Below, one piece after another: positions 28,611 to 37,832 of a stretch of 64,000 nucleotides of DNA. The translations under genes were made by a program, and so were the position numbers. The notes beneath the pieces are model-generated. The model had not been told where the DNA came from and ran no database searches. It worked only from the letters and a program-made list of their open reading frames with translations. Position 1 is the first letter of the stretch. Every line of letters starts with the position of its first letter. Location of the stretch: NCBI GenBank assembly GCA_022836915.1, contig CP094668.1, forward strand, positions 6,200,001 through 6,264,000. The letters run 5' to 3'. Source of the stretch: Paenibacillus sp. OVF10. Its GTDB lineage: Bacteria; Bacillota; Bacilli; Paenibacillales; Paenibacillaceae.

Positions 28611-30614
28611 ATGAATGAAAACACATTAAACAGTCTGGGTTATCCACAAATTCAAAAAAACGTTGCAGACTGCGCCCTGTCTTACCTGGGCAAACGTTAT
28701 GCGAGAGAACTAAAACCGATGGTAGATGCTCACCTTATTCAGATTCGCCTGGAAGAAACTGCAGAAGCGGCTGCGTTGATTCGCTTCGGGGCCAGTATTC
28801 CCCTCCCTTCACTCGACGGAATGGAAACCATTATGGATCTGCTTGGCACCGGTTATCTATTCAGTGAACGCGACTTCAGTCATCTCGCTCAGTTCCTGCG
28901 GAGCTGTGCACAACTCATGAAGTACATGGAGGGCAAATCTGGGGCCGCTCCCACCGTCAGTCGTTATGCAGCATCCATGATTCTGATCGAACCTTTGCTG
29001 AGTGAGATTGAGCGCTGCATCCATAGTGGACGCATTCAGGATCAGGCGAGCAAGGAACTCATTCGTATTCGTAAAAAAATAACGGTCAATGCGGAACGCA
29101 TGAAACGAAAACTTGATTCTCTGGTGAGTAAACATCGCTCCATTATGCAGGAACATGTCATCAGCCAACGGGTAGGAAGAACGGTTCTGCCCATTAAGAA
29201 AGAGTTCCGTAAACAGGTGAAAGGCAGTGTACTGGATGAATCCGGGAGCGGGCAAACCGTATATATCGAACCTGTTGAATTAGTAAGTTTACAGATGGAA
29301 TTGGCCGCTCTACAAGCGGAGGAGTCCCGAGAGGAGATGAGAATTCTCGGTGATTTAACCTCCCTGGCCGAATCGTATAACCGTGAAATCGCACTGAACA
29401 CCGAAACGGTAGGTGTATTGGACTTCCTGTTTGCCAAAGCCAAATATGCGGCCACCATGGACGGACGTACCGTTCGAGTCAATACTCAGGGCCACATTAG
29501 CCTTCAACGTGCACGTCATCCGTTCATGGGTTCTTCCATGGTTCCCCTTGATTTTGCAATCGGCAGAACGTACTCGTCGCTCATTATTACGGGCCCGAAT
29601 ACCGGGGGTAAAACGGTCGCACTCAAAACACTTGGTTTGCTAACCCTGATGATGCAATCGGGTTTGCTTATTCCGGTGGAGGAAGGTGCCGAGATGGCTG
29701 TTTATAACGAGGTAGCAGTTGATATTGGTGACGGGCAGAGTTTGGAACAAGCACTCAGTACATTCTCTGCACATATTCGCAATATGATTGGCATACTGGA
29801 ACAGGCCAATGCGTCAACTCTGGTGCTCATTGATGAGATGGCTTCCGGCACAGATCCCGGTGAAGGTGTTGGACTATCCATCGCCATGCTGGAGGAACTT
29901 CACAGCCGCGGAGCAACAGTTGTAGCGACAACACATTTTGGTGAAATTAAACATTTTGCAGCTGCCACGCCAGGATTCGAAAATGCCCGTATGGAATTTG
30001 ACACCGTTTCTCTCCAGCCGCTGTATCGATTACGTATCGGAGAAGCTGGTGAGAGCTATGCTTATTCCATCGCATTAAAGCTGGGCATGCCACAGCGAAT
30101 TATCGAGCGATCCAAGTCCCTGTCCAATCAAAGTATTTCAAGAGATCGTACATTCGTGTTCACATCACCTCCTTTGGAAAATCCGGCCCTGACGCCTGAT
30201 CGTTCCGTTGCAGAAGCAGACGGCCCAGCAGAGTTATCCAAGCGGAACCAGTCGAAACAGTCAAAGGATTCAATCGGTCCCCACAAAAAGACAACAACTA
30301 GAGAGTCGGATTCTCCTGCTCCTGCCAAAACTTTTCGCAAAGGGGATCGGGTGTATGCGGCCTATCTTAATCAGTCGGGCATCGTCTGTGATGTGGAGGA
30401 TAGCCGTGGAAATATCGGGGTCATGCTGCGAGGACGCAAAGTCAAAATCCATAAGAAACGCCTGACCCTGCATATATCAGCCGATGAGCTTTATCCGGGT
30501 GACGATTATGACTTGGACATTGTGCTAGAAACAAAGGAAAATCGAAAGAAGCGTAAGTTGATGGGACGCAAACATGTGGAAGGCCTACAGATCGAATTAC
30601 CGCCTGAAGAATAG
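28611..30614 (+). CDS. MutS2-family ATPase with KOW-like C-terminus but no Smr domain
   Basis: About 667 aa from ATG 28611 (SD AAGGAGAG, ten bases upstream). It has a MutS2-type lever/clamp coiled-coil region (residues 1-300, 'DESGSGQTVYIEPVELV') and an ATPase with Walker A 'TGPNTGGKTVALKTLG' (about 325-340), Walker B 'TLVLIDEMASGTDPGEG' (about 402-418) and 'ATTHFGEIKHFA'. A Ser/Lys/Pro-rich linker covers about 515-570, then a KOW-like segment 'GDRVYAAYLNQSGIVCDV' from about 575. Canonical MutS2 is about 785 aa and ends in an Smr nuclease-like domain; this one ends at 'GLQIELPPEE', where Smr would begin. Full MutS2 has been shown to act on collided ribosomes as well as suppress recombination. 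The leader with a short ORF and two terminators fits a translation-stress role, which is inference. Confidence 0.88.
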   Translation: MNENTLNSLGYPQIQKNVADCALSYLGKRYARELKPMVDAHLIQIRLEETAEAAALIRFGASIPLPSLDGMETIMDLLGTGYLFSERDFSHLAQFLRSCAQLMKYMEGKSGAAPTVSRYAASMILIEPLLSEIERCIHSGRIQDQASKELIRIRKKITVNAERMKRKLDSLVSKHRSIMQEHVISQRVGRTVLPIKKEFRKQVKGSVLDESGSGQTVYIEPVELVSLQMELAALQAEESREEMRILGDLTSLAESYNREIALNTETVGVLDFLFAKAKYAATMDGRTVRVNTQGHISLQRARHPFMGSSMVPLDFAIGRTYSSLIITGPNTGGKTVALKTLGLLTLMMQSGLLIPVEEGAEMAVYNEVAVDIGDGQSLEQALSTFSAHIRNMIGILEQANASTLVLIDEMASGTDPGEGVGLSIAMLEELHSRGATVVATTHFGEIKHFAAATPGFENARMEFDTVSLQPLYRLRIGEAGESYAYSIALKLGMPQRIIERSKSLSNQSISRDRTFVFTSPPLENPALTPDRSVAEADGPAELSKRNQSKQSKDSIGPHKKTTTRESDSPAPAKTFRKGDRVYAAYLNQSGIVCDVEDSRGNIGVMLRGRKVKIHKKRLTLHISADELYPGDDYDLDIVLETKENRKKRKLMGRKHVEGLQIELPPEE

Positions 30615-30753
30615 CCGATGGGAGAAACAGATGTGGTGAACTGGAAGTCATATATACAGAGCGAAATCCATAATCACCGGCACATTTCTGTTATACTGGG
30701 GACCAGTATGTTTAACTTCAGCTCGTAGCTATTGCACAGGGAGGAAGAACTGA

Positions 30754-31041
30754 ATGTCTGCAGAACAAGACGATCAAGAGCACATCCATATCGATGTTCT
30801 TGTCTGCCCATTATGCGGGGAAGCTAATCGCTGTTCCTATGCCGTAGGACATCCTCATTCGGAATGCTGGTGTAACCGGGCTACTTTCCCCGAAGGTGTA
30901 TTCGACCGCATTCCGCCAGAGCAGCGCCGAAAATCGTGCATATGTCAACGCTGTTTGGATGACTATGCCAATAAACTCCAACAAAAGAAGAGCCACACAG
31001 TTAACAACTGTATGGCTCTTCTTCTATTATGCATTATCTAG
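30754..31041 (+). CDS. Cysteine-rich CWC-family protein
   Basis: 95 aa as read. Paired cysteines 'CPLCGEANRC', then 'ECWCNR' (the CWC mark), then 'CICQRCLDDYANK' suggest a small zinc-binding fold; function unknown in the family. SD GGGAGGAAG precedes ATG 30754. The last 20 residues (SHTVNNCMALLLLCII) are encoded by the terminator hairpin and look unnatural. One extra A in the AAAA run at 30983-30986 would instead end the protein as NKLQQKEEPHS, so a further one-base deletion is possible. It follows the mutS2-like gene by 140 bases. Confidence 0.75.
   Translation: MSAEQDDQEHIHIDVLVCPLCGEANRCSYAVGHPHSECWCNRATFPEGVFDRIPPEQRRKSCICQRCLDDYANKLQQKKSHTVNNCMALLLLCII
30986..31022. terminator. Bidirectional terminator between CWC gene and mtlD
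   Basis: AGAAGAGCCACACAGTT / AACTGTATGGCTCTTCT with loop AAC. The minus-strand side continues TTTTGTT, suited to ending the mtl operon; it also lies at the 3' end of the CWC gene. Confidence 0.75.
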
Positions 31042-31066
31042 ACTGTTAGCCTCGCTACCACTGCTC

Positions 31067-32212
31067 TTACATTTGGTTATACTGGGCAACAGCCTGTTGA
31101 AGCACCGGATGATGCTCATCCATGGACGTATAATGATGCAGTGCAGCCGAAATCCCCTTCTGGCGGATCATGTCCTGCAGTTCAACTGCTTCCGGATCAT
31201 CGGAGACATCGAACTTGCAGGCTGCTGCCATACCCATAGCCAGATAAGTCGTATCAGTTCCATCCGCATATGCCTGAAGGGCCGGGCGAACCAGACGATC
31301 ATTCGGAGACAACTTGCGCAGCGGGGAACGACCAACTCGAGTAACCTCATCGGTGAGATACGGGTTGACAAACCGTCCCAATATTTTGACAATATACTGC
31401 TCATGTTCTTCCGGGTTGAATGCAAAACGCTTCACCAGAACTTTTCCGGTTTCCTGCAAAGCACCGTATACAATCGATTTCACCTTCTCGTCGGCAATAG
31501 CCTTCTGAATCGTGTCGTACCCGTGTACATTACCGATATATGCTGCAACGCAGTGTCCGGTATTAACAGTGAACAGCTTCCGTTCGATATACGGCTCCAG
31601 ATCATCGACATATAGAATGCCCTCAACCGGTTTGAATGCAGGAGCCATCTGGGAACGATCCACCACCCACTCGTAAAAAGGCTCCACCTGTACATGCAAC
31701 GGGTCTTCATGATGCTGAATAGGCACTATCCGGTCTACGGCTGAATCTGGAAAATAAACGTACTGATCTGCAAGGGAACGCACTTCTTCATTGAGCAGAG
31801 CATATACATGCTCTTTCAATTGCGTACTGGCTCCAATGGCGTTCTCACAAGCAATAATGTGAAGTGGGTTTTGAACAGGACCTGAATTCAGTCTTTTCTC
31901 AAGTCCCTTTGCAATACCTGGTGCAATATGTTTCAGCACACCCACACCCACTGCGGTTGTAATCAGATCAGCTTCCACAACGGTTTGGGCAACCGTCTCC
32001 AGTTGGGTTCCATCGATTGCATTTACGCCTGTGACGGTCTCCTGATCCTTGCTCTCGTTAGCCAGTTCCACCGTATATTGCCCCCGTTGCTGGAGAGCTG
32101 TAACCAAGTTCTGATTCACGTCGGAGAAAACCACCTCATAGCCCGCACGGGACAGAATCAAGCCGATAAATCCGCGTCCAATGTTACCTGCGCCAAAGTG
32201 TAGGGCCTTCAT
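31067..32212 (-). CDS. mtlD: Mannitol-1-phosphate 5-dehydrogenase
   Basis: Oxidises mannitol 1-phosphate to fructose 6-phosphate with NAD+, in the cytoplasm. 381 aa, the normal length. The N-terminal Rossmann motif is 'ALHFGAGNIGRGFIGLIL', and the mannitol dehydrogenase C-terminal domain contains the catalytic Lys region 'YIERKLFTVNTGHCVAAYIG'. Its ATG overlaps the mtlF stop (ATGA), so the two are translationally coupled. It is the last gene of mtlA-mtlR-mtlF-mtlD. Confidence 0.97.
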   Translation of the reverse strand: MKALHFGAGNIGRGFIGLILSRAGYEVVFSDVNQNLVTALQQRGQYTVELANESKDQETVTGVNAIDGTQLETVAQTVVEADLITTAVGVGVLKHIAPGIAKGLEKRLNSGPVQNPLHIIACENAIGASTQLKEHVYALLNEEVRSLADQYVYFPDSAVDRIVPIQHHEDPLHVQVEPFYEWVVDRSQMAPAFKPVEGILYVDDLEPYIERKLFTVNTGHCVAAYIGNVHGYDTIQKAIADEKVKSIVYGALQETGKVLVKRFAFNPEEHEQYIVKILGRFVNPYLTDEVTRVGRSPLRKLSPNDRLVRPALQAYADGTDTTYLAMGMAAACKFDVSDDPEAVELQDMIRQKGISAALHHYTSMDEHHPVLQQAVAQYNQM

Positions 32213-32643
32213 AGCTCCATTTCACTTTCCAGAATAGCGATAACTTCTTCGGCTGTTTTCGCCAGACGCAGGGCCTCCATATTCTCATCTTCAGCACAGA
32301 TCACCGCGATGCTAGTCAGGATCTCCATATGTTCCCCGCCTTGAGCCGCGATACCAATGACCATATAAGCCTTTTCTTCGCCAAAATCAACACCCTGTGG
32401 ATACTGAATGACAGAGATACCTGTGGATAAAATGAAAGCTTTGGATTCCTTCGTACCGTGCGGAATAGCCAGGCCGTTCCCTACATAGGTCGAGACAATC
32501 TCTTCCCGTTCAATCATCTTCTCAATGTAATCAGCGGTAATATGTCCCGCATCCTTCAGAATCTGTCCTGCCATGCGAATCGCTTCGTATTTGTCCTGAG
32601 CCGTCGCATTCATGATGACTTTATCTGTTGTTAACATACTCAT
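32209..32643 (-). CDS. mtlF: Mannitol PTS EIIA component
   Basis: 144 aa. Accepts phosphate from HPr and passes it to the EIIB domain of MtlA. The phosphorylated His lies in 'VGNGLAIPHGTKESKAFI'. A second conserved stretch is 'VIGIAAQGGEHMEIL'. ATG 32643 overlaps the mtlR stop by ATGA and has GGAGG nine bases upstream; its own stop overlaps mtlD in the same way. Confidence 0.96.
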   Translation of the reverse strand: MSMLTTDKVIMNATAQDKYEAIRMAGQILKDAGHITADYIEKMIEREEIVSTYVGNGLAIPHGTKESKAFILSTGISVIQYPQGVDFGEEKAYMVIGIAAQGGEHMEILTSIAVICAEDENMEALRLAKTAEEVIAILESEMEL

Positions 32644-34740
32644 AATGGTTGACCTCCAATTTCGGTTTTACTGCGATAAAATCCAACAAGTTCCTGGGAC
32701 AGGTAATGAATGAGTTCATCCCTAATTCCCTTTTCCAGCAATGTAATCATTTCTTCCTGCAATAACAGTGCGCTGATCTCACTGAGAACCTCCAGGCTTT
32801 CCTTGGATAATTCTCTGGGACCGAGCATCAAGAGGACATGGGTAACTCCTGCCGGATCATCCGGCGTACGAAGGAGTGGCTCAGTGAGCTGAAACAAGCT
32901 AATGGACGGCCTGTAGATCCCCTCACTGCGTGTATGAAACAGCGCAAGTCTTGTGCCGGGAATCTTCTGACTCCCCACTGCCTCACGTGCCTCCAACCGT
33001 TTTGCGATCTCCCCCGGTTCCTTTAGCACACCAGATCCATGGAGTACGTTGCACATCGCATACACCGTTTTATAGAACCCGATGTCCTGATTATCCAGCG
33101 GGTACACCTGAAACTTGCCAATAATTCGGACGATTTCAACTAAAATAGCTTCCATTCCATCAGGGTCCGAGTAACGACTTGTGGTCTGAACCTCTGCTTC
33201 ACGGGGCTTATTATGCTGTCGTTGTAACGTTGTTGTTCGGATAAAATGACGCAGACGTTCGCTCTCTTCTGCCGTAAGCAGTGGACTCACTTTGTAATAC
33301 TGATGCTCATCCATCGGCAGATCAACAGTAGATAAGACAAGATCATATTGATCTGTAGGTATCCGTGCAGCCTCGTACCAGGACACGCTATCCATAATCC
33401 GAATCTCGGGAATCTCCTTGGATAATCTGCTGGAAAGCATGCGTGATGATCCAATTCCGCTTGTACACACGATGATCGCCCTGATCTCCCGTTTCAATGC
33501 ACGTAACCTCTCGATGGAAGCTCCAAAGTGCATGACCAGGAAACCAATTTCCTCATCCGGAACGTCTGTACCTGGCCAAGCTTGATGCACGGATTGTTTG
33601 ACCTCTTCAAAGAGGGAATCATAATCCTTGCGAATCTGCTGCAAAAGCGGATTACGAATCATCTGTTGTCCTTCAATTCGCTCCATTACAGGTTGCATAT
33701 GACCAAGCAGACCTTCACGAAGCAAACGATCCTCATGAAAGGCGTAATGTGTTCTCACCTGCATCTGATCAATCAGTGAATGTACCCTGTCCAGTAAAAT
33801 CAAGTCGTCAATTGGCAACAGCCGCGAAGAGTGAATCCGCTGCTCTGTCTCAACTAATAGTCTGTGAAAATAAGCTTGCTCATCTTGGGAGAATGTCAGC
33901 CCCAGCTGGGTGGATAACACACCACACAAGCGGGAAGCCATATAAGGTGGAACCTTCATTTCATCCTGCTCTGCGACTTCATCTCCCTTGTTCTCCAGGG
34001 GAGGTATACGGCCAATGCCAAAGCCTTTACGAATACGTACAACCGCTACGGATAATTGAATCAGAAGCTTCATGTATTGCCGTTCCGGGATGTTCTCCAG
34101 CCATTCGATATCTGGTTGCCATAACGCATTCTCGACCGTAAGCACATCACCGTGCCCAATCATATCCAACAGTTTTTGGTTTACGATGGATCCTCCCTGT
34201 TCTGGCTGTCTTCCGAATAGGTCGGACTCATCCAGAAATTCGAGAGCAAGTGCAGCTATGGCTGTGCGATGAATCGTCTCACTTCCGTTAATCTTGACGC
34301 CATATCCACGTCTGCGAACCAGCTTCAGTCCCGCCTGACGAATTCGTGACTCCAGATCGTCCAGATCAGTGGTTACGGTGGATACGGTCACTTTCAGATC
34401 CGAAGCCAAGGCGAGTAACTTTACAGGCTCCGGTTCATCCAGCAGGATGCAAAGCATGAAGAGCTTACGCTCTTCCGGCGTAAACTCTACATATTCTTTA
34501 CCCTCTAGTTGCTGGCGCAATACAGCCAGATCATCGGAACCGGCATCGATTCGGATACCGGTTCCTGATTTTTTCCAGCCTCATGCCCAAAGGTTCAAGC
34601 CATTGTTCAATCATTTGCAGCTCCCGGTGAACTGTTCGGGTACTGACCTTTACTTCAACGGCGATTTCGCCGGCAGTGACTTCATGTGGATGCTCCAGCA
34701 GAAACTCCACGATTTCACGTTGTCTTTTGGTAATACTCAT
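32640..34740 (-). CDS. mtlR: Mannitol operon activator with PRD and PTS domains (frame broken at 34569-34574)
   Basis: About 700 aa after repair, like B. subtilis MtlR (about 694). Two N-terminal helix-turn-helix domains come first ('HEVTAGEIAVEVKVSTRTVH', then 'VKLLALASDLKVTVSTVTTD'), followed by two PRDs, an EIIB-Gat-like domain with 'VCTSGIGSSRMLSSRL' and an EIIA-Mtl-like C-terminus ('GTRLALFHTRSEG'). These let HPr and EII phosphorylation control its activity. The frame breaks in the A6 (coding strand) run at 34574-34569. Reaching KSGTGIRIDAGSDD needs two more bases or one fewer; two more matches the family spacing. RBS GGAGG lies seven bases before ATG 34740. It lies between mtlA and mtlF. 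Confidence 0.93.
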
Positions 34741-34778
34741 ATCTCAGCCTCCGGCTCAGGGAAAACAAATGCGTGCAA

Positions 34779-36233
34779 TTACTTTAGACGTTCAACGAGC
34801 GCATCGTATTCCGGGCTTTTTAGGAAGTTGTCGATGGATATATGTTCTGCGTTCGGCGCAACGGAGCGGGCACGATCGGTTAATATTTGTTGTGTGATGA
34901 CCACATCTGCATCCGGCGGGATATCACTGATAGCCGTATTGGTCACCGTAACGTCAATCCCCTCTGCCTTCATCTTCTTGCGTAGAATGGAAGCACCCAT
35001 GGCACTCGACCCCATCCCTGCATCACAGGAGAAGACAATTTTCTTCACGTCTGTTTTGACTGTAGAAGAAGCCATATCTGCGGCTCTGTCTGCTTCACGA
35101 TGATTAGCCGTAATGCCAGCGTTTGGCACGGTTCCTTGACTCTTCATGTCTTTCATCCGACTGGATGCGGACTCCAGATCTTCGTCCTTTTGTTTACCCG
35201 TTTTCAGCAACACTGCTGCTACTAGGAAGGAAACGACGGCTGCTACAAGCACCCCTGCAAGCATTGGCAGGTATCCACCTTTTGGTGTTAAGAGGAAATA
35301 CGCGATAATACTACCCGGTGATGGTGCTGAAACAAGTCCTGCTCCGGTGAGCATAAATGTTAATGTACCTGCGACGCCACCCGCAATTGCGGCAAGAATC
35401 AGAATTGGTCTCATCAAAATGTAAGGGAAGTAGATCTCATGAATTCCCCCGAAGAAATGAATGATAACGGCACCTGGTGCAGAAGATTTGGCCATTCCGC
35501 GTCCGAAGAAACAGTAAGCAAGCAAGATACCAAGTCCCGGACCCGGGTTCGATTCAAGCATGTATAATACGGATTGCCCTAATTCTCTCGCTTGATCTGT
35601 TGCAATTGGTGTTAGAATCCCGTGGTTGATTGCATTGTTCAGGAACAATACTTTACCTGGTTCAATGATTAGGTTGACCAGCGGCAGCAAACCAAGATTC
35701 ATTAAGCCTTGTACCCCGGCAGATAATACTTTGCTAATTGCTTCTACAGCAGGCCCGATGCCCAGTAGCGCAAAAATCCCCAAGATCCCGCCAATAATAC
35801 CGGCTGAGAAGTTGTTAACCAGCATTTCAAATCCGGCTCTAACTTTACCTTCGATCGATTTATCAAACTTTTTGATGATCCATGCTGCCAGTGGTCCGGC
35901 AATCATGGCACCTAGGAACATCGGGATATCACTACCCACGATGACCCCAATGGTCATAATGGCACCCACGACACCACCACGCTGACCATGCACCATCGTA
36001 CCCCCGGTGTAACCGATTAACAGTGGCAGCAAATATTTGATCATCGGATCGACTAGCTGTGCCAGTGTCTCGTTAGGGAACCAGCCTGTTGGAATGAACA
36101 TGGCCGTAATTAATCCCCAGGCGATGAACGCTCCCATATTCGGCATGACCATACCACTCAGGAAACGGCCAAAACGCTGCACACCTACCCGTAGCCCACC
36201 TTTGGAATTGGACGATTGGTCCAAATTACTCAT
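34779..36233 (-). CDS. mtlA: Mannitol PTS EIICB component
   Basis: 484 aa. Membrane EIIC domain (residues 15-345) with 'MPNMGAFIAWGLITAMFIP', 'LIGYTGGTMVHGQRGGVVGA' and the substrate-site 'FGGIHEIYFPYILMRP'. The cytoplasmic EIIB domain (about 390-484) has the phosphorylated Cys in 'KIVFSCDAGMGSSAMGAS'. Imports and phosphorylates mannitol; EIIA is the separate MtlF. SD AAGGAGG precedes ATG 36233. A near-consensus cre at 36379-36392 points to CcpA control, and MtlR to induction. Confidence 0.97.
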   Translation of the reverse strand: MSNLDQSSNSKGGLRVGVQRFGRFLSGMVMPNMGAFIAWGLITAMFIPTGWFPNETLAQLVDPMIKYLLPLLIGYTGGTMVHGQRGGVVGAIMTIGVIVGSDIPMFLGAMIAGPLAAWIIKKFDKSIEGKVRAGFEMLVNNFSAGIIGGILGIFALLGIGPAVEAISKVLSAGVQGLMNLGLLPLVNLIIEPGKVLFLNNAINHGILTPIATDQARELGQSVLYMLESNPGPGLGILLAYCFFGRGMAKSSAPGAVIIHFFGGIHEIYFPYILMRPILILAAIAGGVAGTLTFMLTGAGLVSAPSPGSIIAYFLLTPKGGYLPMLAGVLVAAVVSFLVAAVLLKTGKQKDEDLESASSRMKDMKSQGTVPNAGITANHREADRAADMASSTVKTDVKKIVFSCDAGMGSSAMGASILRKKMKAEGIDVTVTNTAISDIPPDADVVITQQILTDRARSVAPNAEHISIDNFLKSPEYDALVERLK

Positions 36234-36551
36234 TGTATTATCCTCCTTGGATCAAGTGATTATGATTTATGAAAGGGGTATCATTTCTCCCCTGCTGTAA
36301 TCCTAAGCGAGAATGCTCTCCTGTTCAATGAAATGAAAGCGTACTCTCGTCATGAACAATGATGACAACATTAGGTTATGTAATCGTTTTAATCGATGCA
36401 TAATGGCTGAACCCATTGGTACACAAGGTTTTTCTCGCCTATGACTTTTATCATTTCCAGAATCATTTTCTAACCTATAGCTTGGTCCAATCAGATGATT
36501 TACATCCACAATCTGCTCAAATCTACATTCAAAACCATTCTTGGAAAGCAC
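36234..36551. other. mtlA upstream region
   Basis: No gene is supported in these 318 bases. They hold the cre-like site at 36379-36392 and, presumably, the MtlR-dependent promoter. A second weaker cre-like string, TGAAAGCGTACTCT, lies at 36334-36347. I could not assign -35 and -10 boxes with confidence, as is common for activated promoters. Confidence 0.5.
36379..36392. promoter_or_regulatory. Near-consensus cre upstream of mtlA
   Basis: The minus strand reads TTAAAACGATTACA, 13 of 14 positions of the CcpA consensus (second base T instead of G), 146 bases before the mtlA start. Confidence 0.6.
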
Positions 36552-36585
36552 AAAAAACCTGTGCAAGCATCCGGCTCACACAGGT
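36552..36585 (-). terminator. Terminator of gcvH
   Basis: Minus strand: ACCTGTG, 15-base loop, CACAGGT, then T6. It lies 68 bases behind the repaired gcvH stop. Confidence 0.7.
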
Positions 36586-36652
36586 CGAAACAATATGAAA
36601 CTCATTTCATTTGGTTATAAAATATATGTTAATAAGTACAAGTTCGTTGATA

Positions 36653-37044
36653 CTATTCTTCCGTATGTTTACGATACGCGTCTGCATTCATCAATGTAGA
36701 CAATGCTGCTGTCAGATCTCCCTCAACACGAATCTCAATCATCCAACCTTCCTCGTAAGGAGAGCTGTTCACAAGTTCAGGGAGTCCTGCAACGAATCAT
36801 TGACTGCAATAATGGAACCTGTGACGGGAGAGAACAAGTCCGAAACCGTTTTGACCGATTCAATCGTTCCAATGCTGTCCTCTGCTTTTACATTGGTTTC
36901 AAGGTCAGGCAATTCCACAAACACAATGTCACCCAGCTGATGCTGCGCGAACTCGGTAATGCCAATACGTACAGTATCCTCCCCTACGGTTTGCACCCAT
37001 TCGTGCTCTTCACTGTACAGGAAATCACTTTTCAATTCGCTCAT
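36653..37044 (-). CDS. gcvH: Glycine cleavage system H protein (frame broken at 36780-36782)
   Basis: Carries the aminomethyl group on lipoyl-lysine between the P, T and L proteins. The lipoylation site is 'GTIESVKTVSDLFSP' (Lys near 64). The frame ends early at DSLNL, but one more base in the GGG run at 36780-36782 continues as DSPELVNSSPYEEGWMIEIR and ends at TAG 36655-36653, giving 130 aa, the usual size. It is on the opposite strand from gcvT-gcvPA-gcvPB and outside their riboswitch control, with its own terminator. H protein is also needed for lipoate transfer to other complexes, which may explain separate regulation. Confidence 0.94.
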
Positions 37045-37316
37045 CGATATCCGCCTCGCTTTTCATTAAATGAGTGCATGCGTTCTTTGACCTTAACCTT
37101 TTTCCCAGAACATAGCGTATGATATTTTTGATTCAAATGTCAAGATACCTCACAATTTATTTATTGATCACCTCTAAATCCTGTAACCCGATTACACTCT
37201 TTCTTCATATACTGGTGAATATTAGAATAGTAAGCGCAGTCTTTTTAAATACACGAACAATAACATTGAAACCAAATTAAATATTCGGTTTTTAATTATA
37301 ATCTATGACATCGTTC

Positions 37317-37346
37317 TTGACATCGGTAGTGGATTCACGTTTTAAT
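37317..37346 (+). promoter_or_regulatory. Promoter of the gcv operon leader
   Basis: TTGACA at 37317-37322, 18-base spacer, TTTAAT at 37341-37346; transcription would begin about 40 bases before the glycine riboswitch. Confidence 0.6.
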
Positions 37347-37394
37347 GAGAGGAGTAAATGTGTTTATTGGACTATGTTATACCCGCGGATGAAT

Positions 37395-37617
37395 GTAAAG
37401 GGAGAGATTACCCGTGACACCCGATTCGGGATGTACATGAGGTAACGCCGAAGGAGTAAACCACCGATAAGCGGGGGTGAATCTCTCAGGCAAAAGGACT
37501 TTTACGGGACGCAACTCTGGAGAGCATCTATTCGCCCTGTGCGGGCGTTATGATCACCCAAGGGGAAACCTGCTGCACAACGCAGCGGGGTAACTCTCAG
37601 GTACAAGGGACAGAGCC
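37395..37617 (+). promoter_or_regulatory. Tandem glycine riboswitch
   Basis: Two glycine aptamers in a row. The first runs from GGGAGAG (37400) to 'GGTGAATCTCTCAGGCAAAA' and GGAC (about 37500). The second runs from 'ACTCTGGAGAGCATC' (about 37514) through 'CACCCAAGGGGAAAC' to 'AACTCTCAGGTACAAGGGAC'. Both carry the conserved CTCTCAGG-caAAAGG/ACAAGG core. Glycine binding normally switches on the downstream cleavage operon. About 215 bases separate it from gcvT; the expression platform lies there but I could not fix its fold. Confidence 0.92.
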
Positions 37618-37832
37618 TTAGAATACAGCGTGCTACTTGGCATGCCGATTCTTTGGCCTGTCCTTTTCCTTTTTCCCAAAAAACGAAAAACAGGATGTAG
37701 AACGGCGCTGTCATAGCTACCTTACCATACTTATGTGATGAAAATATCTAGCGGAAAAATGTAAAAATACCCTGGTTCATTGATCCACGATTGTATATCC
37801 GGCCGGTTGACGGCCCATGACGAGGTGATTTG
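37618..37832 (+). promoter_or_regulatory. Leader between glycine riboswitch and gcvT (expression platform)
   Basis: No gene. The stretch contains CCTGTCC...TTTTTCCC and GAAAAACAGG (37659-37693), which can form a loose stem, but no classic terminator with a T tract follows. Control could therefore be by antitermination at a structure I could not resolve. GAGG lies seven bases before ATG 37833. Confidence 0.35.

Noticed and set aside
37358..37417. Short ORF (MCLLDYVIPADECKGRDYP) in the gcv leader
   Set aside because: The SD is only three bases from the ATG and the frame runs into the conserved glycine riboswitch, so it is probably chance.
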